This document shows, in pieces, positions 26,094 through 34,011 of a DNA stretch of 64,000 bases (position 1 is its first letter; every line of letters starts with the position of its first letter). The notes under the pieces are model-generated. The model saw only the letters and a program-made list of their open reading frames with translations. It ran no database searches and was not told the DNA's origin. This stretch comes from Pseudomonas sp. GL-B-19 (lineage in GTDB: Bacteria > Pseudomonadota > Gammaproteobacteria > Pseudomonadales > Pseudomonadaceae): contig NZ_JAHBDK010000042.1 of assembly GCF_019956415.1 (NCBI RefSeq), forward strand, positions 62,001-126,000, read 5' to 3'. Both the position numbers and the translations under genes were made by a program.

Positions 26094-26571
26094 GTGGCTA
26101 ACGAACACATTCGGCAAAGCGCGGTTGATGCGATGGTTCATGTCCTTTTACCCGCCGTACCTGGGCGCCGGAGTCCGGGTGCGGCACATCAGCGATGACT
26201 TTCGGGACGTCACGGTGACCATGGGCCTGAGCTGGTACAACCGCAATTACGTAGGCACCCAGTTTGGCGGCAGCCTGTATTCGATGGTCGATCCGTTCTA
26301 CATGCTGATGCTGATGGAAAACCTCGGACGCCAATACATCGTCTGGGACAAAACCGCTGACATCGATTTCATTTCGCCGGGCAAAGGCCCGGTGTTCGCC
26401 AATTTTCGGATCGATGAGACCTTGCTCGACGAGATCCGTCGGCAAACGGCCGATGGCGAAAAATACCTGCCGCAGTTGCAGGTCGATATCCACGACGGCG
26501 CCGGCACCTTGGTGGCGCGGGTCGAAAAAACCCTTTACGTGCGGCTCAAGCCGCAAGCGAGACAGGCTTAA
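26086..26571 (+). CDS. DUF4442 (hotdog-fold thioesterase-like) protein
   Basis: A 161-residue protein of the DUF4442 family, whose fold is that of hotdog thioesterases. Visible features are NRNYVGTQFGGSLYSMVDPFY, where thioesterases keep their helix and acidic residue, and DKTADIDFISPGKG. It is embedded between ubiH and ubiI with overlapping or 3-bp junctions, so it is co-translated with two ubiquinone hydroxylases. A link to lipid or quinone metabolism is an inference from this position. Confidence 0.88.
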   Translation: MLKWLTNTFGKARLMRWFMSFYPPYLGAGVRVRHISDDFRDVTVTMGLSWYNRNYVGTQFGGSLYSMVDPFYMLMLMENLGRQYIVWDKTADIDFISPGKGPVFANFRIDETLLDEIRRQTADGEKYLPQLQVDIHDGAGTLVARVEKTLYVRLKPQARQA

Positions 26572-26574
26572 AGC

Positions 26575-27798
26575 ATGGACATGCGCGCAGATCTGCTGAT
26601 TGTCGGGGCCGGAATGGTCGGCAGCGCCTTGGCGCTGGCGTTGCAGGACAGTGGGCTGGAGGTTCTGTTGCTGGACGGCAGCCCCCTGAGCGTCAAACCC
26701 TTCGATGGCCAGGCGCCGTTCGAACCGCGGGTGAGCGCCTTGTCGGCAGCCAGCCAGCGGATTCTCGAACGCCTGGGCGTGTGGGACGGCATCACCAAGC
26801 GACGCAGCAGTCCTTACACCGACATGCACGTCTGGGATGGCAGTGGCACCGGGCAGATCCATTTCTCGGCTGCCAGCGTGCATGCCGAGGTGCTTGGGCA
26901 CATTGTCGAGAACCGTGTGGTTCAAGATGCTTTGCTCGACCGTCTGCACGACTGCGACTTGGGAATGTTGGCCAATGCGCGTCTGGAACAGATGCGCCGC
27001 TCGGGCGATGACTGGCTGCTGACCCTGGCCGACGGCCGTACGTTGCGCGCACCGTTGGTGATTGCGGCGGACGGCGCCAACTCGGCCGTTCGGCGTCTGA
27101 CCGGCATGGCTACGCGCGAGTGGGACTATATGCACCACGCGATTGTCACCAGCGTACGCAGCTCCAAAGCGCATCAAATGACGGCCTGGCAGCGCTTCAC
27201 GGACAACGGTCCATTGGCGTTTTTGCCGCTGGAGCGCGATGGTCAGCAGGATTGGTGTTCGATCGTCTGGTCAACGACGCCGAGTGAAGCCGAACGCCTG
27301 ATGGCGCTGGACGACGACGGCTTCTGCCGCGAGCTGGAACGCGCTTTTGAAGGCCGACTCGGTACCGTGCTCAGTGCCGACCCGCGTCTGTGCGTGCCGC
27401 TTCGTCAGCGTCACGCCAAGCGCTATGTGGCCGAAGGCCTGGCGCTGATCGGCGACGCGGCACACACCATTCACCCGCTGGCCGGGCAGGGTGTGAACCT
27501 TGGCTTCCTTGACGCCGCAGTGCTGGCGGAAGTGCTGCTGCAAGCGTTGGCTCGTGGCGAACAGTTGGCGGATGTGAAGGTGCTGAGCCGTTACGAACGG
27601 CGGCGCATGCCCCACAATCTGGCGCTGATGGCGGCGATGGAAGGGTTTGAGCGGTTGTTTCAGGCTGATCCGCTGCCAGTGCGCTGGTTGCGTAATGCCG
27701 GGTTGAAGTTGGTTGAGCAGATGCCTGAGGCCAAGGCGTTGTTTGTGCGTGAGGCGCTGGGGTTGACTGGTGATTTGCCGGCGCTGGCCAAGGCCTGA
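26575..27798 (+). CDS. ubiI: FAD-dependent ubiquinone hydroxylase (UbiI/VisC type)
   Basis: A 407-residue relative of UbiH, beginning MDMRADLLIVGAGMVGSALA with GAGMVG at 11-16, the family stretch PRVSALSAASQRILERLG, the DG motif LVIAADGANSAVRRL and GDAAHTIHPLAGQGVNLGFL. UbiI (VisC) hydroxylates position C5 of the ring in aerobic ubiquinone synthesis. UbiF and UbiI are hard to separate by eye; the gene position after ubiH fits VisC. Confidence 0.88.
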   Translation: MDMRADLLIVGAGMVGSALALALQDSGLEVLLLDGSPLSVKPFDGQAPFEPRVSALSAASQRILERLGVWDGITKRRSSPYTDMHVWDGSGTGQIHFSAASVHAEVLGHIVENRVVQDALLDRLHDCDLGMLANARLEQMRRSGDDWLLTLADGRTLRAPLVIAADGANSAVRRLTGMATREWDYMHHAIVTSVRSSKAHQMTAWQRFTDNGPLAFLPLERDGQQDWCSIVWSTTPSEAERLMALDDDGFCRELERAFEGRLGTVLSADPRLCVPLRQRHAKRYVAEGLALIGDAAHTIHPLAGQGVNLGFLDAAVLAEVLLQALARGEQLADVKVLSRYERRRMPHNLALMAAMEGFERLFQADPLPVRWLRNAGLKLVEQMPEAKALFVREALGLTGDLPALAKA

Positions 27799-27840
27799 CA
27801 TTTTCGTTGCGGCTCATGGCCCCTTCGTCGGAACGCCGCC

Positions 27841-27934
27841 CGGAGCCGGCTCGCTCCCACAATTGATCTCCAGTGGACACAAAGTAGATGTCTGTCACAG
27901 AACCACTGTGGGAGCGAGCCTGCTCGCGATGAGG
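27841..27934. repeat. REPIN (GTGGGAGCGAGCC type), left copy degenerate
   Basis: GGCTCGCTCCCAC and CACTGTGGGAGCGAGCC are inverted around about 55 bp; the left copy lacks the TCGCGAGCA end. It follows ubiI. Confidence 0.75.
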
Positions 27935-28061
27935 CCGGAACATTCACCACACAATCCAAGCAGTGCAACATCTGGTAACTCCTCCGCAAACTGATCGATT
28001 GAGATGCTAAATGTGATTCCTTATCATTTGCCCTCACTTTTTCAATCGAGAGATCGCTCCC

Positions 28062-29063
28062 ATGTTGCCGAAGCGTCTACTGACCGCACTCGCCCTGACC
28101 CTGATTGGCAGCACCGCCGCCCAGGCCGCTGACGAGGTGGTGGTTTACTCCTCGCGTATCGACGAGCTGATCAAACCGGTCTTCGACGCCTACACCGCCA
28201 AAACCGGAGTGAAGGTGAAGTTCATCACCGACAAGGAAGCGCCGTTGATGCAGCGGATCAAGGCCGAGGGCGAGAACGCCACCGCCGACCTGCTGCTGAC
28301 CGTTGACGCCGGTAACCTTTGGCAAGCCGAGCAAATGGGCATCCTGCAGCCGTTCACCTCCCCGGTGATCGACGCCAACATTCCGCTGCAATACCGAGCG
28401 TCCTCCCATGCCTGGACCGGCCTGAGCCTGCGGGCGCGGACCATCGCTTATTCCACGAATCGAGTGAAGCCGGGCGAGCTGACCACTTATGAAGCGTTGG
28501 CCGACAAGAACTGGGAAGGGCGCCTGTGCCTGCGCACGGCGAAGAAGGTCTACAACCAGTCCCTGACCGCCACCATGATCGAAACCCACGGTGCCGAAAA
28601 AACCGAGAAGATCCTCAAGGGCTGGGTGAGCAACCTGTCCACCGACGTGTTCTCGGATGACGTCGCGGTACTGGAAGCGATCAATGCGGGTCAATGCGAT
28701 GTGGGCATCGTCAACACGTACTACTACGGTCGCCTGCACAAGCAAAAGCCCGACCTGGGCGTGAAGCTGTTCTGGCCGAACCAGGCTGATCGCGGTGTGC
28801 ACGTCAACCTGTCGGGTATTGGCCTGACCAAACACGCTCCTCACCCGGAAGCGGCCAAGGCGCTGGTGGAATGGATGACCACCCCTGAAGCGCAGAAGAT
28901 CTTCGCCGATGTGAATCAGGAATTCCCGGCCAACCCGGTGGTAGCGCCTTCGGAAGAAGTCGCGGCCTGGGGCAAGTTCGTGGCCGATACCTTGCCGGTG
29001 GAAGTGGCGGGCAAGCGTCAGGCTGAAGCGATCCGCATGATGGATCGCGCTGGCTGGAACTGA
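28062..29063 (+). CDS. Ferric iron ABC transporter, periplasmic binding protein
   Basis: A 333-residue FbpA/HitA-like protein. The signal peptide MLPKRLLTALALTLIGSTAA ends at AQA, and the mature protein begins DEVVVYSSRIDELIKPV. The iron-anchoring tyrosine cluster NTYYYGRL is present near residue 225. The matching permease gene follows at 29343, but no ATPase gene is adjacent. The two genes are separated by a 208-bp block of nested inverted repeats, which may lower permease expression relative to the binding protein. Confidence 0.9.
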   Translation: MLPKRLLTALALTLIGSTAAQAADEVVVYSSRIDELIKPVFDAYTAKTGVKVKFITDKEAPLMQRIKAEGENATADLLLTVDAGNLWQAEQMGILQPFTSPVIDANIPLQYRASSHAWTGLSLRARTIAYSTNRVKPGELTTYEALADKNWEGRLCLRTAKKVYNQSLTATMIETHGAEKTEKILKGWVSNLSTDVFSDDVAVLEAINAGQCDVGIVNTYYYGRLHKQKPDLGVKLFWPNQADRGVHVNLSGIGLTKHAPHPEAAKALVEWMTTPEAQKIFADVNQEFPANPVVAPSEEVAAWGKFVADTLPVEVAGKRQAEAIRMMDRAGWN

Positions 29064-29087
29064 CACCACTGTAATGGTGGTGAGTGA

Positions 29088-29295
29088 CTTACCTGTGGCG
29101 AGGGGGCAAGCCCTAATGCCGATCAGTTAAGGCGCAAAACCTGTGGGAGCGAGCCTGCTCGCGATGGCGGATTGTCAGGCAACGCAAGTGTTGACTGTGC
29201 CACCGTCATCGCGAGCAGGCTCGCTCCCACAAGGATTGCGGCGTTCAACGCCTTAACTGATCGGCATTAGGGCAAGCCCCCTCGCCACAAGTAAG
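29088..29295. repeat. REPIN nested inside a second 47-bp inverted repeat
   Basis: The outer arms, 29088-29134 and 29249-29295, are inverted copies sharing CTTAC(C/T)TGTGGCGAGG and CTAATGCCGATCAGTTAAGG with three or so mismatches. Between them sits a standard GTGGGAGCGAGCC-type REPIN (about 29140-29232). The whole can fold into one two-tier hairpin between the binding-protein and permease genes. Confidence 0.85.
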
Positions 29296-29342
29296 ATCGC
29301 TCGCTTCTCGGCCAGTGGCCCAACATTTTCTAGAGAACCTCC

Positions 29343-30959
29343 TTGGCACACCCCGCCCAACGCCGCTGGTATCCCCTGGTCTTCGCCATCGCTGCGCTGG
29401 TCTTGTTGCCCCTCAGTGTTTTACTGCTGTCATGGCAAACCATCGATCAACAGATCTGGTCCCACCTCTGGGACACCCAGATGCCGCGTCTTTTGGGCAA
29501 TACGCTGACCCTGATACTCGGCGTCGGCATCGGCGTTTCCCTGCTGGGCGTCAGTCTTGCCTGGCTCACCAGCCTCTGTGAGTTTCCTGGTCGGCGCTGG
29601 CTGGACTGGGCGTTGATGCTGCCGTTTGCGATTCCGGCCTACGTGCTGGCGTTTGTCTTCGTCGGTTTGCTGGATTTCGCCGGCCCCGTGCAAACCCTGA
29701 TGCGCGAATGGTTTGGCAGCGGCCTGAGGCTACCGCGCGTGCGCTCCACTGGCGGTGTCATCCTCGTGCTGGTGCTGGTTTTCTATCCCTACGTGTATCT
29801 CCTGGCCCGCACCGCGTTCCTCGCTCAGGGCAAAGGCCTGATGGAAGCGGCTCGGGTTCTCGGTCAGTCCCCGTGGCAGGCGTTCTGGCGAGTGGCGTTG
29901 CCAATGGCTCGCCCGGCCATCGGCGCGGGGGTGGCGTTGGCATTGATGGAAACCCTGGCCGATTTCGGTGCGGTGTCGGTGTTCAACTTCGACACGTTCA
30001 CCACCGCCATCTACAAAACCTGGTACGGTTTTTTCAGCCTTTCCACGGCAGCACAACTGGCCAGCCTGTTGCTGTTGGTGGTGATGGTGGTGCTGTACGG
30101 CGAGCGTCGTGCGCGCGGGGCCAACCGCGCGAGCAACGAGCGGCCGCGGGTCAAGGCGCTGTATCACCTGCGCGGGGTCAAGGCGCTGGCGGCGATGAGC
30201 TGGTGCGGCCTGGTGTTCGCCTGTGCGTTCGTCATCCCGGTGCTGCAACTGGTGGTGTGGTTCTGGCAGCGTGGGCGTTTCGATCTGGACGAACGTTACA
30301 CCGGGCTGATCCTTCATACCTTGTACCTGGGCGGCATGGCGGCATTGATTACAGTCAGCGTTGCTTTGGTGCTGGCCTTTGCCCGACGCCTGGCACCCAC
30401 CCGAGCGATCCGCTCCGGTATTGGCCTGGCGAATCTCGGCTACGCTTTACCGGGATCGGTGTTGGCGGTCTCGATCATGTTGGCGTTCAGTTACCTGGAT
30501 CGCGAGCTGGTCATCCCGTTGTCCGGCTGGCTCGGTGGCGCCGGCAAACCCTTGCTGCTGGGCAGTCTGTCGGCGTTGTTGCTGGCCTATCTGGTGCGGT
30601 TTATCGCGGTGGCTTATGGGCCACTGGAAAGCAGCCTGGCGCGTATACGGCCATCTTTGCCCGAAGCAGCACGTAGCCTTGGCGTCAGTGGGCCACGGCT
30701 TTTTTTCAAGGTGTATCTGCCATTGTTGTTGCCGGGTACGTTGAGCGCCGCATTGCTGGTGTTTGTCGATGTGCTCAAGGAAATGCCCGCGACCCTGCTG
30801 ATGCGCCCGTTTGGCTGGGACACGCTGGCTGTTCGGATTTTTGAAATGACCAGTGAAGGTGAGTGGGCGAGGGCGTCTTTGCCGGCACTGACCCTGGTGT
30901 TGGTCGGGCTGTTGCCGGTCATCGGATTGATTCGACGATCGGCACATCGAAACAGCTAG
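29343..30959 (+). CDS. Ferric iron ABC transporter, fused permease
   Basis: A 538-residue FbpB-type permease with two homologous halves, each carrying a binding-protein-dependent transport domain. EAA loops are EAARVLGQSPWQAFWRVALP in the first half and EAARSLGVSGPRLFFKVYLP in the second. I chose the TTG at 29343 because the product then starts MAHPAQRRWYPLVFAIAALV with the first helix complete. It would work with the binding protein at 28062 and an ATPase encoded elsewhere. Confidence 0.9.
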   Translation: MAHPAQRRWYPLVFAIAALVLLPLSVLLLSWQTIDQQIWSHLWDTQMPRLLGNTLTLILGVGIGVSLLGVSLAWLTSLCEFPGRRWLDWALMLPFAIPAYVLAFVFVGLLDFAGPVQTLMREWFGSGLRLPRVRSTGGVILVLVLVFYPYVYLLARTAFLAQGKGLMEAARVLGQSPWQAFWRVALPMARPAIGAGVALALMETLADFGAVSVFNFDTFTTAIYKTWYGFFSLSTAAQLASLLLLVVMVVLYGERRARGANRASNERPRVKALYHLRGVKALAAMSWCGLVFACAFVIPVLQLVVWFWQRGRFDLDERYTGLILHTLYLGGMAALITVSVALVLAFARRLAPTRAIRSGIGLANLGYALPGSVLAVSIMLAFSYLDRELVIPLSGWLGGAGKPLLLGSLSALLLAYLVRFIAVAYGPLESSLARIRPSLPEAARSLGVSGPRLFFKVYLPLLLPGTLSAALLVFVDVLKEMPATLLMRPFGWDTLAVRIFEMTSEGEWARASLPALTLVLVGLLPVIGLIRRSAHRNS

Positions 30960-31115
30960 GTGCCAGTCCTACACCTTGCGGCTACAATGCGCGGCATTCG
31001 GTGCGGTCCGTCTGACAGACCCGGTGGCTGAAATCGGCTGGGAGCCTTCTACTTCAAGGTTTTCACCCCGTGCAGCACCTGTCCGCACCCTCGCCACGCC
31101 CGGAAGGAGAAACCC

Positions 31116-32198
31116 ATGGGACAGCGTACGCCTCTGTATGACCTTCATCTCGCCCTTGGCGCGAAGATGGTCGATTTTGGCGGTTGGGATATGCCTCTGC
31201 ATTACGGCTCGCAGGTCGAGGAACACCATCAGGTGCGCCGCGATTGCGGGGTTTTCGATGTATCCCACATGACCGTGATCGATGTCAGCGGCCCTCAGGC
31301 CAAGGCCTGGCTCCAGCATTTGCTGGCCAATGACGTCGAACGTCTGCACAGCCCTGGCCGTGCCTTGTACAGCACCATGCTCAACGAGCGCGGCGGCATC
31401 GTCGACGACATGATCGTCTACCGTCTCGACGAAGGTTATCGGCTGGTGGTCAACGCCTCCACCCGTAATCAGGACCTGGCCTGGATGCAGGCTCACCTCG
31501 ATGGTTTCAAGGTGCGGCTCAACGAGCGCTCCGAATTGGCGATGCTGGCCATTCAAGGTCCTCAGGCCCGGCACAAAGTCTCCGAACTGGTGACCCAGTC
31601 CCGCGGCAACCTGATCCAGATGCTCAAGCCCTTCGAAGGCCAGGCCGATGGTGACTGGTTCATCGCGCGCACGGGTTACACCGGCGAAGATGGCCTGGAA
31701 ATCGTGCTGCCGGCCAATCAAGCGCCAGGATTCTTCAACGATCTGGTGGGCGCGGGCATCTCGCCGATCGGCCTCGGGGCGCGCGATACTCTGCGCGTCG
31801 AAGCCGGCATGAACCTGTACGGCCAGGACATCCATCAAGATGTATCGCCGCTGGCCTCTAATATGGCCTGGAGCATTGCCTGGGAGCCGGACACTCGCCA
31901 GTTCATCGGGCGTACGGCCCTGGAAGCCGAACGGGCCGGTGGCGTGCAGCACAAACTGGTGGGGCTGGTCCTTGAGGAGCGAGGGGTTTTGCGCGCTCAT
32001 CAAGTGGTCCGTATCGCCAATGTTGGCGAAGGGGAGATCACCAGTGGTAGTTTCTCTCCTACGCTAAGCAAGTCGATAGCACTGGCGCGCGTGCCGATGG
32101 CAACTGCCGACCGCGCAGAAGTGGAAATCCGTGGCAAGTGGTACCCGGTCCGAGTGGTCAAGCCGACCTTCGTACGCCACGGCAAAACCTTGATCTAA
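31116..32198 (+). CDS. gcvT: Glycine cleavage system T protein (aminomethyltransferase)
   Basis: Moves the aminomethyl carbon of glycine from lipoyl-H protein to tetrahydrofolate. It has 360 residues starting MGQRTPLYDLHLALGAKMVD after GGAGAAACCC. GGWDMPLHYGSQVEEHHQVR and FDVSHM are the folate-pocket signatures, and GARDTLRVEAGMNLYGQD is typical of the C-terminal part. It is the first gene of the gcvT-gcvH pair. Confidence 0.96.
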   Translation: MGQRTPLYDLHLALGAKMVDFGGWDMPLHYGSQVEEHHQVRRDCGVFDVSHMTVIDVSGPQAKAWLQHLLANDVERLHSPGRALYSTMLNERGGIVDDMIVYRLDEGYRLVVNASTRNQDLAWMQAHLDGFKVRLNERSELAMLAIQGPQARHKVSELVTQSRGNLIQMLKPFEGQADGDWFIARTGYTGEDGLEIVLPANQAPGFFNDLVGAGISPIGLGARDTLRVEAGMNLYGQDIHQDVSPLASNMAWSIAWEPDTRQFIGRTALEAERAGGVQHKLVGLVLEERGVLRAHQVVRIANVGEGEITSGSFSPTLSKSIALARVPMATADRAEVEIRGKWYPVRVVKPTFVRHGKTLI

Positions 32199-32248
32199 CC
32201 TTTTTTGGCGGACTAAAACCGCTGACATTTTTCTTGAGGACACAGAAC

Positions 32249-32632
32249 ATGAGCGATATTCCTGCCGACCTGCGTTTTGCCGAAAGTCACGAATGGGCCC
32301 GCCTGGAAGCCGACGGCACCGTCACCGTGGGCATTAGCGATCACGCGCAGGAAGCGCTGGGTGATGTGGTGTTCGTGGAGCTGACTGAAGTTGGCAACGT
32401 GTTTGCTGCCGAAGATCAAGCCGGTGTAGTGGAGTCGGTTAAAGCCGCCTCCGATATCTACTCCCCGGTTGCCGGTGAAGTGATTGCGATCAACGAAGAG
32501 TTGAGCACTACCCCGGAATTGCTCAACACTGACCCGTACGGCGCGTGGATCTTCAAGCTCAAGCCAAGCAACACGGCTGAACTGGAAAAGCTGCTCGATG
32601 CGGCAGGCTATAAAGCCGCCATCGGCGAATAA
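32249..32632 (+). CDS. gcvH: Glycine cleavage system H protein
   Basis: Lipoyl carrier that shuttles the aminomethyl group between P and T proteins. The ATG at 32249, after TTGAGGACA, gives 127 residues. The lipoylated lysine is K65 in ESVKAASD. The family core GDVVFVELTEVG and VAGEVIAINEEL is intact. Confidence 0.97.
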   Translation: MSDIPADLRFAESHEWARLEADGTVTVGISDHAQEALGDVVFVELTEVGNVFAAEDQAGVVESVKAASDIYSPVAGEVIAINEELSTTPELLNTDPYGAWIFKLKPSNTAELEKLLDAAGYKAAIGE

Positions 32633-32640
32633 CGTTGCTC

Positions 32641-32712
32641 TTGTAGGAGCATGGCTTGCCAGCGATGGCGTCCTCGAAAGCGCCATCGCAGGCAAGCCGT
32701 GCTCCTACAAGG
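32641..32712. repeat. REP/REPIN palindrome (TGTAGGAGC type)
   Basis: TTGTAGGAGCATGGCTTGCC and its inverted copy enclose a short spacer between convergent gcvH and the DegT-type gene, beginning 8 bp after the gcvH stop. Confidence 0.85.
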
Positions 32713-32718
32713 CACGAT

Positions 32719-33858
32719 TCAAGGCTTTAGAACGGCCTTGACCGCCGCGACCGAACGCTCGACATCCGCTTTGCTCATGGCCGTGAACATCGGCAACGAG
32801 ACAATCAGGCGGCCGACCCGCTCGGCGACCGGGAACATGCCTTCCTTGAAACCGCGCTCGCGGTAAAGGCTCAGCAAGTGAATCGGCGGGTAGTGATAGC
32901 CGATACCGACGCCCAATGCCTGCATCTGCTCCATGAAGGCAGCCCGTGCCGGCTGGCCATCCCTGCGCTCCGGCAACACCAGTTGGAACAAATGCCAGTT
33001 GCTGTTCTCGAAATCCGCCGGGGGCAGTTGAGCCCCGTACAACGATTCGAAATCCTCACCAAAACACGCGAAATAGTGCCTGGCCAGTTCACGGCGATGA
33101 GCAGTGATCGCTTCGATGTGAGCAAACTGCCCAAGACCAATGGCTGCCGCGACGTCGGTCATGTTGAACTTGCCGCCCAGCACATCGACATCCAGACCAT
33201 CGAAGCCGCTGCGGGTCACACCCTGTAAACGGTACTTCTGCGCCAGTCGCACCTCTTCGGCATTGTTTAGCACCAGGCAGCCGCCCTCTGACGAGGTGAC
33301 GTTTTTGTTCGCCTGGAAACTGAAAGACACGAAATCCCCGGTCGAGCCAATGCGCTGACCATTCCAGCTGGAGCCCAGCGCCTGGGCTGCATCCTCCAGC
33401 ACCCGCAGGTCGTAATTCTTCGCCAGCGCGTACAGACGCGTCATGTCCACCGGCAGCCCGGCGAGAAACACCGGCAGGATGGCTTTGGTGCGCGGGGTGA
33501 TGGCGGCTTCGAGTTGTGCCAGGTCGATGTTGCGGGTGATCGGGTCAATGTCGGCAAACACCGGGGTGGCGCCGACTTCCAGAATGACGTTGGCCGTGGC
33601 CACCCAGGAAATCGGCGTGGTGATCACTTCATCGCCCGGCCCGACCCCGGCAACGCGCAAGGCGATTTCCATGGTGCAGGTGCCGGAATTGAAGGTGAGC
33701 ACCGGGCGTCCGCCAAAATACGCCGAGAGTTGTTGCTCAAAGGCCTGAACCTTGGGGCCGCTGGTAATCCAGCCCGAGCGCAACACGTCGCCGACCGCGG
33801 CAATTGTCGCTTCATCGATGGTGGGTTTGGAGAACGGCAGGAAAGGCAGTTGGCTCAT
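32719..33858 (-). CDS. DegT/DnrJ/EryC1/StrS family aminotransferase
   Basis: The ATG at 33858 gives 379 residues, the usual size; longer starts up to 33978 are open but add no family sequence. Features are LRSGWITSGPKVQAFEQQLS and FNSGTCTMEIAL, then LEDAAQALGSSWNGQRIGS, with the PLP lysine at K185 (QANKNVTSSEGG) and the C-terminal NWHLFQLVLP and GIGYHYPPIH. Such enzymes aminate keto-sugars for surface polysaccharides. No sugar genes are near; it lies opposite to and between gcvTH and gcvP. Confidence 0.92.
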   Translation of the reverse strand: MSQLPFLPFSKPTIDEATIAAVGDVLRSGWITSGPKVQAFEQQLSAYFGGRPVLTFNSGTCTMEIALRVAGVGPGDEVITTPISWVATANVILEVGATPVFADIDPITRNIDLAQLEAAITPRTKAILPVFLAGLPVDMTRLYALAKNYDLRVLEDAAQALGSSWNGQRIGSTGDFVSFSFQANKNVTSSEGGCLVLNNAEEVRLAQKYRLQGVTRSGFDGLDVDVLGGKFNMTDVAAAIGLGQFAHIEAITAHRRELARHYFACFGEDFESLYGAQLPPADFENSNWHLFQLVLPERRDGQPARAAFMEQMQALGVGIGYHYPPIHLLSLYRERGFKEGMFPVAERVGRLIVSLPMFTAMSKADVERSVAAVKAVLKP

Positions 33859-34011
33859 AAATACAGGCACCTGATCAGCGGACATTAGGCAGATGCCGAG
33901 CATGATGTCCGCAATGGACGTCGGCGCCAAGCCATCCGCTTGGATATCGACTGCTATGCTGGTTTGACCGTGTTGCATCGACGCTGAGCGCCAGACAAGA
34001 GAGAGCCCGTC

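Noticed and set aside
30960..31115. Glycine riboswitch before gcvT
   Set aside because: The 156-base leader lacks the conserved glycine-aptamer blocks; only an ordinary TACAAT -10-like sequence near 30983 was seen.
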